Shown: positions 27,159-37,005 of the stretch, in pieces
Position numbering within the stretch: position 1 is the first letter of the stretch
Layout: the number at the start of each line of letters is the position of its first letter
DNA from: an uncultured Lachnospiraceae bacterium
Lineage (GTDB): Bacteria; Bacillota; Clostridia; Lachnospirales; Lachnospiraceae
Assembly (NCBI GenBank): GCA_947063675.1
Contig: CAMSTM010000006.1
Coordinates: 1 to 45,402 of the forward strand
Direction of reading: 5' to 3'
Length of the DNA: 45,402 bases
Made by a program: the position numbers and the translations under genes
The notes under the pieces: generated by a model
Told to the model about the DNA's origin: nothing
What the model saw: only the letters and a program-made list of their open reading frames with translations
Databases searched by the model: none

Positions 27159-29549
27159 ATGAACGAAAAGGCTTTACGCACATTAGAATATACTAAAATT
27201 ATCGATTTATTAACCGGGAAGGCCACCTCCGAGCCGGGGAGGGCCCTTTGCAGGGATTTAAAACCTTTTGATAACCTGTCCGACATCACCATTGCCCAGC
27301 AGGAGACTTCGGACGCGCTTTCCATGCTTTTTGCCAAAGGCTCCACTTCCTTTGGCGGCAACAGGGACGTTTCTTATTCCCTGCGCAGCCTGGAAATCGG
27401 CAGCTCCCTGTCTGCTTCCGAGCTTTTAAAAATCGCCGGTCTCTTAGATAACGTAAGCAGAATAAAAGCTTACGGAAAAGGCGCACGGGGGGAGGATGCG
27501 GAAACCTCCCTGACCGGCTACTTCCAGACGCTGGAGCCTTTGACCGCCCTGGCTAAGGAAATCAGCCGCTGTATTCTTTCCGAGGATGAAATTGCCGACG
27601 ATGCAAGTCCGGGCTTAAAGCATGTGAGACGCTCCATTGCCCTCACCGGCGACAAAATCCACTCCCAGTTAAATTCCATGGTAAACGGTTCTTATAGAAG
27701 CTATTTGCAGGACGCCGTCATTACCATGCGCGACAACAGATACTGTATTCCCGTAAAGGCGGAGTATAAAAATCAGGTGTCCGGCATGGTTCACGACCAG
27801 TCCTCCACCGGCTCCACCTTTTTTATCGAGCCTGCCGCCATTGTGAATCTGAACAACCAGCTGCGGGAGCTTGCCATCAGGGAAAAAGAGGAAATTGAGG
27901 CCGTTCTGGCTTCCTTAAGCGGAAAGGCCGGCGAGCATATTCATGAAATCAGAGAAAATCAGCGGGCAATGACCGCTCTGGACTTTATATTTGCAAAGGC
28001 CTCCCTTGCCATGGAGGAAAATGCAACCATGCCCCTTTTTAACGAGGAGCATTATATCAATATCCGAAAGGGACGCCACCCTCTGCTGCCGCCTAAAAAG
28101 GTGGTTCCCATTGACATCCATCTGGGAAAGGATTTTGACCTTTTGGTTGTCACCGGCCCCAACACCGGCGGCAAAACCGTTTCCTTAAAGACAGTGGGGC
28201 TTTTTACCCTGATGGGGCAGGCAGGCCTTCACATTCCGGCCCTTGACCGTTCCGAGCTTTCCCTGTTTACGGAGGTCTTTGCGGACATCGGCGACGAGCA
28301 GAGCATCGAGCAGAGTCTCAGCACCTTTTCCTCTCATATGACCAGTATTGTATCCATATTGAAAAATGCGGACGAAAACTCCCTGTGCCTTTTTGACGAG
28401 CTGGGCGCCGGCACCGACCCTACAGAGGGCGCCGCGCTGGCCATTGCCATTTTAGACCACCTCCACAACAGAGGCATCCGCACCATGGCGACCACCCACT
28501 ACAGCGAGCTTAAAGTGTATGCCCTTTCCACCTCCTTTGTGGAAAACGCCTGCTGCGAGTTTAACGTGGAAACCTTAGCCCCCACCTACCGGCTCCTTAT
28601 CGGAATCCCCGGAAAGAGCAACGCCTTTGCCATTTCCTCCAAGTTAGGGCTCCCGGATTATATCATTGAAGCTGCCAGAGGGCAGATTACCACCGCAGAC
28701 AAGAGCTTTGAGGACTTGCTCACCGACCTTGAAAACAGCCGGGTAACCATTGAAAACGAGCGTCTGGAGATTGCCTCCTACAAAGAGGAAATCAAAGCCC
28801 TGAAGGAAAAACTTCAGGCAAAGAATGAAAAAATAGACAAAAACAAAGACCGCATTCTGCGGGACGCCAACGAACAGGCCAGGCAGATTCTGCAGGACGC
28901 CAAGGATTTCGCCGACGAGACCATCCGCGTCTATCAGAAGGCCGGCCCCGGCGCTTCCCTGAAGGATTTGGAAAAGACAAGAGAGCGGCTCCGGGGTGAA
29001 ATCGGAAAGAAAAACGAAAAACTGACAGTAAAAAATCCCGCCGGCGAAAAGGGCGGGAAGCTGAAACCGGAACAGCTCAAACTCGGCGACAGCGTGAAGA
29101 TTGTCACCATGGGGCTTACGGGCACTGTGAGCAGTCTTCCCGACCACAAAGGAAATCTTTTCGTACAGTGCGGAATTATGCGCTCCCAGGCAAACGTAAA
29201 AGATTTGGTGCGAATTGCGGACGAGACTCCTCCCGGAATTTCCGCCCTGCAGAAAAGCCGTTCCGGCCACTCAGGCAATATTAAAATGTCAAAGTCCATG
29301 TCGATTTCTTCTGAAATCAATTTACTTGGCCGTACCGTGGACGAGGCGTTAGTGGAACTTGACAAATATCTGGACGACGCTTATTTAGCCCGCCTTACAA
29401 ACGTCAGAGTGGTGCACGGCAAAGGAACGGGAGCCCTGCGGAGTGCAGTCCACAATCATTTAAAGAAAATCAAATACGTGAAATCCTACCGTCTCGGCGA
29501 GTTCGGGGAGGGGGACAGCGGCGTGACGATTGTTACTTTCAAAGAGTAG
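27159..29549 (+). CDS. mutS2: MutS2 family ATPase/endonuclease
   Basis: 796 residues, close to the usual 785. Order: N-terminal core and clamp region, ATPase domain with Walker A TGPNTGGKTVSLKT, a conserved STFSSHMTSI, Walker B CLFDELGAGTDPTEGAAL, and the switch HYSELK; then a long coiled coil (about 510-620, rich in Glu/Lys) and a C-terminal Smr domain with HGKGTGALR. MutS2 suppresses recombination and, in Bacillus, rescues collided ribosomes through the Smr domain. Here the Smr leading motif reads INLLGRTVDEA rather than LDLRG. The frame is open to 27108, but MNEKALRTLEY at 27159 is the normal N-terminus, with AGGGAGAAAATTT ahead of it. The two-component genes begin 24 bp after the stop and may share its transcript. 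Confidence 0.95.
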   Translation: MNEKALRTLEYTKIIDLLTGKATSEPGRALCRDLKPFDNLSDITIAQQETSDALSMLFAKGSTSFGGNRDVSYSLRSLEIGSSLSASELLKIAGLLDNVSRIKAYGKGARGEDAETSLTGYFQTLEPLTALAKEISRCILSEDEIADDASPGLKHVRRSIALTGDKIHSQLNSMVNGSYRSYLQDAVITMRDNRYCIPVKAEYKNQVSGMVHDQSSTGSTFFIEPAAIVNLNNQLRELAIREKEEIEAVLASLSGKAGEHIHEIRENQRAMTALDFIFAKASLAMEENATMPLFNEEHYINIRKGRHPLLPPKKVVPIDIHLGKDFDLLVVTGPNTGGKTVSLKTVGLFTLMGQAGLHIPALDRSELSLFTEVFADIGDEQSIEQSLSTFSSHMTSIVSILKNADENSLCLFDELGAGTDPTEGAALAIAILDHLHNRGIRTMATTHYSELKVYALSTSFVENACCEFNVETLAPTYRLLIGIPGKSNAFAISSKLGLPDYIIEAARGQITTADKSFEDLLTDLENSRVTIENERLEIASYKEEIKALKEKLQAKNEKIDKNKDRILRDANEQARQILQDAKDFADETIRVYQKAGPGASLKDLEKTRERLRGEIGKKNEKLTVKNPAGEKGGKLKPEQLKLGDSVKIVTMGLTGTVSSLPDHKGNLFVQCGIMRSQANVKDLVRIADETPPGISALQKSRSGHSGNIKMSKSMSISSEINLLGRTVDEALVELDKYLDDAYLARLTNVRVVHGKGTGALRSAVHNHLKKIKYVKSYRLGEFGEGDSGVTIVTFKE

Positions 29550-29573
29550 ACGCCGGAATAAACGGAGAAAGCT

Positions 29574-30275
29574 ATGGTAAACAGACAAAAAATATTAATT
29601 GTAGACGACGACAACAATATTGCGGAATTAATTTCCCTGTATCTCACAAAGGAATGCTTTGAAACCAGGATTGCAGGCGACGGGGAAAGCGCCCTGCTTC
29701 TTGCAGATTCCTTTGCGCCCAACTTAATTTTGCTGGATCTGATGCTGCCCGGCATCGACGGTTATCAGGTATGCCGGGAAATCCGCGCGAAATCCTCCAC
29801 CCCCATCATCATGCTCTCCGCCAAAGGGGAAATTTTTGACAAGGTGCTGGGATTGGAATTAGGCGCCGACGATTACATGGAAAAACCTTTCGATTCCAAA
29901 GAACTGGTGGCAAGAGTAAAAGCCGTACTCCGCAGATACAAACCGGCTCCCGCCGCCGCAAATGCGCCGGATGTGGAATGTGTGGAATATCCCGACCTTA
30001 TTGTAAACCGCACGAACTACTCCGTTATCTATCGGGGAAAAACCGTAGAGATGCCGCCCAAGGAGCTGGAGCTTTTATATTTCCTTGCCTCCTCGCCCAA
30101 CCATGTATTTACAAGAGAACAGCTCCTGGACCAGATATGGGGCTACGGATATATCGGAGACACCCGAACCGTCGATGTGCACATCAAACGCCTCCGCGAA
30201 AAAATAACCGACCACGCAGGCTGGAGGATTGCCACCATATGGGGCATCGGCTATAAGTTTGAGGTAACACGATGA
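29574..30275 (+). CDS. OmpR-family response regulator
   Basis: 233 residues. Receiver domain: ILIVDDDNNIAELI, phospho-acceptor Asp in LILLDLMLPGIDG, switch Ser in IIMLSAKGE and Lys in YMEKPFDSKELV. A linker rich in Ala/Pro leads to the winged-helix DNA-binding domain (VEMPPKELELLYFLASSPNHVFTREQLLDQIWGY, then TRTVDVHIKRLREKI). GGAG precedes the ATG. It overlaps the kinase gene by 4 bp (ATGA). The target genes are unknown. Confidence 0.94.
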   Translation: MVNRQKILIVDDDNNIAELISLYLTKECFETRIAGDGESALLLADSFAPNLILLDLMLPGIDGYQVCREIRAKSSTPIIMLSAKGEIFDKVLGLELGADDYMEKPFDSKELVARVKAVLRRYKPAPAAANAPDVECVEYPDLIVNRTNYSVIYRGKTVEMPPKELELLYFLASSPNHVFTREQLLDQIWGYGYIGDTRTVDVHIKRLREKITDHAGWRIATIWGIGYKFEVTR

Positions 30276-31696
30276 GAAAAACCCTCTACCTGAAATTTCT
30301 GCTTGCTTACCTGATTTTCGGCTTCTTCGGTTTTATCGTAGTTGCCACCTTTGTAAGCAATATGACCATGGAGCAGCTAAAACGGGAGCGTGCGGAAGCC
30401 CTTTACCGGGAGGCAACCTTAATTGCCAACACCTACGCTTCCGACTTATACAATAATGAAACCTCGCTGGACACGGTAAAAAAGCAGCTGGACGCTTTGG
30501 ACACCTACCTTTCCGCCACCCTGTGGATTATCAACCCTTCCGGCAGGATGGTCCTGAACTCCAAAGCGCCTGTTGATGTGGAAAATGAAACCGTAATCGA
30601 GGGCTTCGACCCTACCGGCACTGAAAATTCCTACTATACCACAGGAACCTTTTTTGACAGCTTTGCGGAAGACCAGCTCAGCGTGTTTGCCCCCATCACT
30701 TCCAATTTTAAAGTGAAAGGATATGTGGTGATTCACTATCCCTTAAGCAACATTACCGCCTCCTGCAACAGCCTTTTAAACATTTCCTATCTGATGCTGA
30801 TTATCCTGTTCCTGCTTTCCATGATTATTCTTATCTTTTTTACGGAAATGGTATATTTGCCTCTGCGCAAGATTACCGAGGCCACGGAGCAGTATGCCTC
30901 GGGAAACATGCATTATGAATTTCAGATAGAAAGTGAGGACGAAATCGGCTATCTCGGCGCAACCCTTTCTTATATGGCAAGCGAGATTGCCCGTTCCGAG
31001 GACGACCAGAAAAAGTTTGTGGCAAACGTTTCCCACGATTTCCGCTCCCCCTTAACCTCCATCAAAGGATACCTGGAGGCCATGCTGGACGGAACCATCC
31101 CCACCGAGCTTTATGAAAAATACGTGACTATCGTATTAAACGAAACGGAGCGGCTGATTAAGCTCACCAACAGTCTGCTGACATTAAATAATTTAAATAC
31201 AAAGGGAATGCTGCTGGACAAAAGTATTTTTGATATCAACCGCGTTATCAGGGACACTGCTGCCTCCTTTGAGGGAACCTGTAAGAGCAAGACCATGGCC
31301 ATAGAGCTGATTTTGACCGGCGACGAGCTCTATGTGAATGCGGATGTGGGCAAAATCCAGCAGGTACTCTATAACCTTCTGGACAATGCAATAAAGTTCA
31401 GCCATTTTGACTCTATTATTAAGATTGAAACCACGGAAAAACACAACAAGGTTTTTATTTCCGTGAAAGACAGCGGAATCGGTATCCCGAAAGACGATTT
31501 AAAGCTCATCTGGGACAGATTTTATAAATCCGATTTATCCCGCGGCAAGGATAAAAAAGGGACGGGGCTTGGATTGTCTATTACGAAGGAAATTATCCAC
31601 GCCCACGGAGAGCATATCAATGTTATCAGCACGGAGGGGGTCGGGACGGAGTTTATTTTCTCGCTGCCGCTGGGGGATGACGGGGAGGATGATTAG
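30272..31696 (+). CDS. Sensor histidine kinase, HisKA type
   Basis: 474 residues. Membrane helices at about 8-30 and 165-190 flank an extracellular domain; a HAMP-type segment (YLPLRKITEATEQYASG) follows. The HisKA box FVANVSHDFRSPLTSIKGYL contains the phosphorylated His. The ATPase domain shows the N box LYNLLDNAIKFS, VKDSGIGIPKDDL, and GTGLGLSITKEI. It is translationally coupled to the regulator by an ATGA overlap. The extracellular domain gives no hint of the signal. Confidence 0.94.
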   Translation: MRKTLYLKFLLAYLIFGFFGFIVVATFVSNMTMEQLKRERAEALYREATLIANTYASDLYNNETSLDTVKKQLDALDTYLSATLWIINPSGRMVLNSKAPVDVENETVIEGFDPTGTENSYYTTGTFFDSFAEDQLSVFAPITSNFKVKGYVVIHYPLSNITASCNSLLNISYLMLIILFLLSMIILIFFTEMVYLPLRKITEATEQYASGNMHYEFQIESEDEIGYLGATLSYMASEIARSEDDQKKFVANVSHDFRSPLTSIKGYLEAMLDGTIPTELYEKYVTIVLNETERLIKLTNSLLTLNNLNTKGMLLDKSIFDINRVIRDTAASFEGTCKSKTMAIELILTGDELYVNADVGKIQQVLYNLLDNAIKFSHFDSIIKIETTEKHNKVFISVKDSGIGIPKDDLKLIWDRFYKSDLSRGKDKKGTGLGLSITKEIIHAHGEHINVISTEGVGTEFIFSLPLGDDGEDD

Positions 31697-31839
31697 GAGA
31701 TGAGGCAAGGGCGGGACGCTCGTAAGGTTTTGCCTTAATTGGTGACATTTTTATTTGTTGTTTACTTTTACCAAGGGTATCCTGTCTCACATGGTGTCTG
31801 CCTTTGCCTGTTTCAGCAGCGTAATTTTATATACCTTTC

Positions 31840-32325
31840 CTAACTGTGCCAGGATTCCTCTGTTACCTCAATGACAGTTGCCAGAAATGTTATCTCCTGC
31901 GTATTATCCGTAAAAGCAGGCGTTTCTGTCCGTAACATATTTGCATAATGGCTCAATGCTTCACACGGTTCATATTTTGTTTTATAGCCGACACCATCAA
32001 TCACAAGGAACGGACTATATGCCATGATGCCTGTCTGCGTTCCGTCAGCCATGACCAATGTAAAGGTAACGCCCTGTCCGGCATACTCTGTGTAAGAATT
32101 ATCTTTATTATAGATAACAACATCTTTTAGTAAGTCCACTAACTCCTCAATTTCTGTAATTTGAATCGTTACGTCTGGCGGCGTTAATCGAACCGTGGCA
32201 GACAGGATTTGAACTGCCTCCAAATTTTTATATGGTTTCCTGCCGCCGGCAGCAGCAAATACAAACATAAGAATAATTGCTGACACTATACAAATCAACG
32301 AAATGATAACCGCCCTTTTTCTCAT
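31840..32325 (-). CDS. Hypothetical membrane-anchored protein, possibly 3'-truncated
   Basis: 161 residues from the ATG at 32325, chosen because AGGAAG stands 6 bases before it; in-phase starts upstream at 32340 and 32349 lack this. The N-terminus is a basic tail with a hydrophobic helix (RAVIISLICIVSAIILMFVFA region), likely uncleaved, so the protein faces outside. The next about 110 residues resemble small extracellular domains with alternating beta-strands (TFTLVMADGTQTGIMAYSPFLVIDG). The C-terminus ITFLATVIEVTEESWHS looks like the first strand of a second domain cut short. I do not recognise the family. No partner gene is adjacent; the strong terminator at 32375-32434 separates it from the glycosidase operon. 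Confidence 0.7.
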   Translation of the reverse strand: MRKRAVIISLICIVSAIILMFVFAAAGGRKPYKNLEAVQILSATVRLTPPDVTIQITEIEELVDLLKDVVIYNKDNSYTEYAGQGVTFTLVMADGTQTGIMAYSPFLVIDGVGYKTKYEPCEALSHYANMLRTETPAFTDNTQEITFLATVIEVTEESWHS

Positions 32326-32374
32326 AATCAACTTCCTCATAAAAGTCAATGAAACCTGTTCCTGAAAGAGTCCT

Positions 32375-32434
32375 TATAAAAACGCCAGTGGCTGGTACGT
32401 TTTATCACGAACCTGCCACTGCTGCGTTTTTATA
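32375..32434 (-). terminator. Terminator of the GH51/GH31 operon, possibly bidirectional
   Basis: An outer stem TATAAAAACGC/GCGTTTTTATA (32375-32385 and 32424-32434) and an inner stem CAGTGGC/GCCACTG (32386-32392 and 32415-32421) form a long hairpin with a 2-base bulge. It lies about 60 bp after the GH31 stop. The T5 tract is part of the stem, as in many bidirectional terminators. Confidence 0.75.
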
Positions 32435-32496
32435 GAGCGAGAGCGTGCCGACGAAGGAATATGACTCTCTGAGCGCCGCACCGCCAACTATAACAT

Positions 32497-34494
32497 TTAT
32501 AACATCTCCACCAAATATTCCTGTCTTCCATCCCTTAAAAACACCGGCAGAGTTTCAATAGGCGCGTCTATCTCATAACTCTTACCGCCCTCATAGCGCT
32601 TTCCGCTTCCTGCCTGTACCCATTCCGCGCCCTTTGGCAGATATACCTGCCTGCTTCTTGCACCCTTGTGCACCACGGGCGCCACCAGAATATCCGGGCC
32701 GAACATATAGGAATCCGTAATATCCCAACAGTTGCTGTCCTCCGGGAACTCATAAAACAGCGTTCTCATAACCGGACTTCCCTTTTCATGGGCCTGCCGC
32801 ATAAGCTCTCTGGTGTAATCCCTCATGCGTTCCCGAATCCCGATAAATTTTTTCAAAACCGGATAAGCCTCCTCCCCGAAGCTCCAGATTTCATTGTCCG
32901 CTCCGGTCTTTTCCCTTACTTCCCCGGCCTTATTGACAATCGGGGTGAAAGGAAGCCTGCTGCCGTGAATCCGCATCACCGGGCAGAAAGTTCCAAACTG
33001 GAACCACCGGATAAGCAGTTCCCTGAAATTTTCGTCCTCCGTCACGCCGCCGTGAAAGCCGCCGATGTCCGTAGTCCACCAGGGGATTCCTGCAAGTCCC
33101 ATATGAAGTCCCGCGCATATCTGCTTCCGCAAATCCTCATAAGAGGAAAAAATATCGCCCGACCATACCAGCGCGCCGTATTTCTGGCTCCCTGCCCACG
33201 CGCATCTGATAAGGTTTACTATCTCTGTCTGGCCGTTTGCTTTCTGCCCCTCATAGAAAAGCCTTGCGTATTCTCTGGGATAAATATTTCCTTTTTCCGC
33301 AACCGGCCCCGCATAATAGCGGTAATTGTCAAAATCATAGTCCCCAAGCTCCGGCTCGGCCACGTCCAGCCAAAAAGTATGAATGCCGAGGTCCGCGTAA
33401 TTTTTCTTTATCTTTTCCCAGACATACTGCCGGGTTCTCGGATTAGTGGGGTCCATAAAAACATTATTGCTGTCAAAGAGCATCTGGACGTCAATACCCG
33501 CATTTGTTTTTACCAAAAGCCCCTGCTGCTTCATCTCCTCGTAATTTTCACTCCGGGTATCCACCTGGGGCCATACGGAAACCATGGTCTCGATTCCCAG
33601 CTCGTGGAGCCGCTCCACCATTTCCTTCGGATTAGGGAAGTACTCCTCGTCAAACCGATAGTCGCCGCACCGAAGCCAGTGAAAGTAGTCAATCACCAGA
33701 ACGTCCAGGGGAATTTCCCTCTTTTTGTACTCTTCGGCAATTCTGATAACCTGTTCCTGATTATAGTAGCGCAGCTTGCACTGCCAGAAGCCCAGCCCGT
33801 ATTCCGGCATCATCGGTGCTTTGCCTACAGCCTCTGCATAATTTTCTTCAATTTCCGCCGGCGTATCCCCCGCGGTAATCCAGTAATCCAGCTGCTTCGT
33901 GCTCTCCGCCACCCACTCGGTGGTATTTAAGCCGAAATGTACCTCGCCGATTGCCGCATTGTGCCAAAGAAATCCATACCCCAGACTGGAAACATAAAAC
34001 GGAACGCTGGCCTGGGAATTTCTGTGCGCCAGCTCCAGATTACATCCCTTCAAATTCATTTTTTCCTGCTGGTACTGCCCCATTCCGTAAATCTTTTCTA
34101 AAGGATTGGACTCAAAAGAAGCTTTCAGCCGGAAACCTCCCCCGGGCAGCGTTTTATAGTGGCGGGCTCTCTTACAAAGCGCTCCCCCGTCGGAAATTTC
34201 TCTCAGCAGCACCTCGTTTTTCTGATTTAAAAAGGTAATCTGCAGGGCGTTTCCCCATGTCTGCACCTCCAGTACCGCCTTGATTTTGCCGTTGGTAATG
34301 CTGGCCCGCCTTTCCTCAATCTTTATTTCCGGCGAAAGCGGCGGCGGCGGAAGAAGCGCAATGCTTTCCTCCGAAATATCGTCAAGAATCCCTCCTCTTA
34401 CCCTGAGGCTGTCCGCTGCCCAGCCTTCAACCTTTACTGTTTCCCCGTTTTCCCTGAAAATTAAAGTGCCGTTTTTTTCCTCGAAATAATTCAT
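32497..34494 (-). CDS. GH31 alpha-xylosidase (YicI-like)
   Basis: 665 residues, cytoplasmic (no signal peptide). The N-terminal beta-sandwich is followed by the GH31 barrel: PEYGLGFWQCKLRYYNQEQVI, IDYFHWLRCGDYRFDEEYFP, nucleophile Asp in FWLDVAEPELGDYDF, and general acid Asp in VWSGDIFSSYEDLR, then WWTTDIGGFHGG. The KxRY/YY and DYFHW spacing fits alpha-xylosidases acting on xyloglucan-type or isoprimeverose ends rather than alpha-glucosidases. It is shorter than YicI (about 770), the difference being mainly a shorter N-terminus. It starts 20 bp after the arabinofuranosidase stop, with AAGGAG, so the two form an operon and likely act together on hemicellulose oligosaccharides. Confidence 0.92.
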   Translation of the reverse strand: MNYFEEKNGTLIFRENGETVKVEGWAADSLRVRGGILDDISEESIALLPPPPLSPEIKIEERRASITNGKIKAVLEVQTWGNALQITFLNQKNEVLLREISDGGALCKRARHYKTLPGGGFRLKASFESNPLEKIYGMGQYQQEKMNLKGCNLELAHRNSQASVPFYVSSLGYGFLWHNAAIGEVHFGLNTTEWVAESTKQLDYWITAGDTPAEIEENYAEAVGKAPMMPEYGLGFWQCKLRYYNQEQVIRIAEEYKKREIPLDVLVIDYFHWLRCGDYRFDEEYFPNPKEMVERLHELGIETMVSVWPQVDTRSENYEEMKQQGLLVKTNAGIDVQMLFDSNNVFMDPTNPRTRQYVWEKIKKNYADLGIHTFWLDVAEPELGDYDFDNYRYYAGPVAEKGNIYPREYARLFYEGQKANGQTEIVNLIRCAWAGSQKYGALVWSGDIFSSYEDLRKQICAGLHMGLAGIPWWTTDIGGFHGGVTEDENFRELLIRWFQFGTFCPVMRIHGSRLPFTPIVNKAGEVREKTGADNEIWSFGEEAYPVLKKFIGIRERMRDYTRELMRQAHEKGSPVMRTLFYEFPEDSNCWDITDSYMFGPDILVAPVVHKGARSRQVYLPKGAEWVQAGSGKRYEGGKSYEIDAPIETLPVFLRDGRQEYLVEML

Positions 34495-34514
34495 GTGATT
34501 TCTCCTTATCTGTT

Positions 34515-36035
<1,521 letters not shown>

Positions 36036-36153
36036 TCAGCAGCCGCCCTCCCGTCATTGTTCCTTTGTCCGGGCAGTTACTGTTTTCTGTTCCGTATTAA
36101 CTCCATTATAAATCCGAAGGAATTGCTTTCCCATCTCATTTTCTCCGGTGTAT

Positions 36154-36183
36154 TTGACTTTTCTTCCGGTCATATGTTATTCT
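36154..36183 (+). promoter_or_regulatory. Promoter of the AraC gene at 36207
   Basis: TTGACT (36154-36159), 18-bp spacer and TATTCT (36178-36183), with an extended -10 TG at 36175-36176. On the other strand a TATAAT (36105-36110) with a poor -35 probably serves the arabinofuranosidase operon. Confidence 0.6.
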
Positions 36184-36206
36184 CGAAACAGAAAGGGAGA
36201 ATTTTT

Positions 36207-36998
36207 ATGTACAAGTTGAATTTTTGTGAATACAACCGTTCCAATCAGGACTACGACACTATTTTCCGCCCCTTGGGAAGCGGCGATTACCTTTTCCTCA
36301 TGTTTAAATCCCCCATGAAGGTCTATTTAGAGGACCGGCTTGTCATAACCCGGGAAAACGCCTGTATTCTTTATACCCCCGGTACGCCTCAGCACTATCA
36401 GGCTGTTCGCCGGTTTTACAACAGCTATCTTCACTTTTCTTCCGATAAAAATCCGGCTGAGTGTTTCCGTCTTCCCGAAAACACTGTTTTTTATACGAAC
36501 AACGCAGACCATATAAATGCCTGTATCTCCCGATTGCAAATGGAATATTTTTCACCGATTTCCTACCAGGAAGAGGCCGTTCATTCCCTGATAACCCTTT
36601 TGTTTCTGACCATCGCCCGCGGACTCACAGAAGCTTCCGCCCAAAGAGAAAACGCCGGAAATCTCTATCCTATATTTCAGAATCTGCGTCTTAAAATGCT
36701 CACCGAGTGCGGAGAGGACTGGAACATGGAGCGTCTCTGTAAATGTATAAATATGGAAAAGAGCCAGTTTTACGCCTATTACCGCAGCTTTTTTTCCTCC
36801 ACCCCCAAAAATGATTTGCTCCGCGCCCGTCTGGAAAAAGCAAAAAACCTGCTGAGCAATGAGGCCCTGCAGGTAAAAGAAGTTGCGCATCTGTGCGGTT
36901 TTCATAATCAGGCGCATTTTTCCCGGTATTTTAAAACATACTGCGGGTGCGCGCCGGGAGAGTATGCGCAGCGGATATTGCCTCATGAGGAATTATAA
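36207..36998 (+). CDS. AraC family transcriptional regulator
   Basis: 263 residues. The N-terminal domain has the AraC-type sugar-sensor look (RPLGSGDYLFLMFKSPMKVYL, ACILYTPGTPQHYQAV). The C-terminal about 100 residues are the DNA-binding pair (WNMERLCKCINMEKSQFYAYYRSFF and VKEVAHLCGFHNQAHFSRYFKTYCGCAPGEY). The frame is open upstream to 35784 across the arabinofuranosidase gene, but ATG 36207, with AGGGAG, is the true start. It is divergent from, and likely controls, the GH51/GH31 operon, probably in response to arabinose or xylose. Its 3' end is 7 bp from the convergent DAC-like gene. Confidence 0.92.
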   Translation: MYKLNFCEYNRSNQDYDTIFRPLGSGDYLFLMFKSPMKVYLEDRLVITRENACILYTPGTPQHYQAVRRFYNSYLHFSSDKNPAECFRLPENTVFYTNNADHINACISRLQMEYFSPISYQEEAVHSLITLLFLTIARGLTEASAQRENAGNLYPIFQNLRLKMLTECGEDWNMERLCKCINMEKSQFYAYYRSFFSSTPKNDLLRARLEKAKNLLSNEALQVKEVAHLCGFHNQAHFSRYFKTYCGCAPGEYAQRILPHEEL

Positions 36999-37005
36999 GC
37001 GGTAC

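Noticed and set aside
32668-33930. 420-codon plus-strand open frame
   Set aside because: Wholly antisense to the GH31 gene, whose catalytic motifs are intact; no ribosome site or family likeness.
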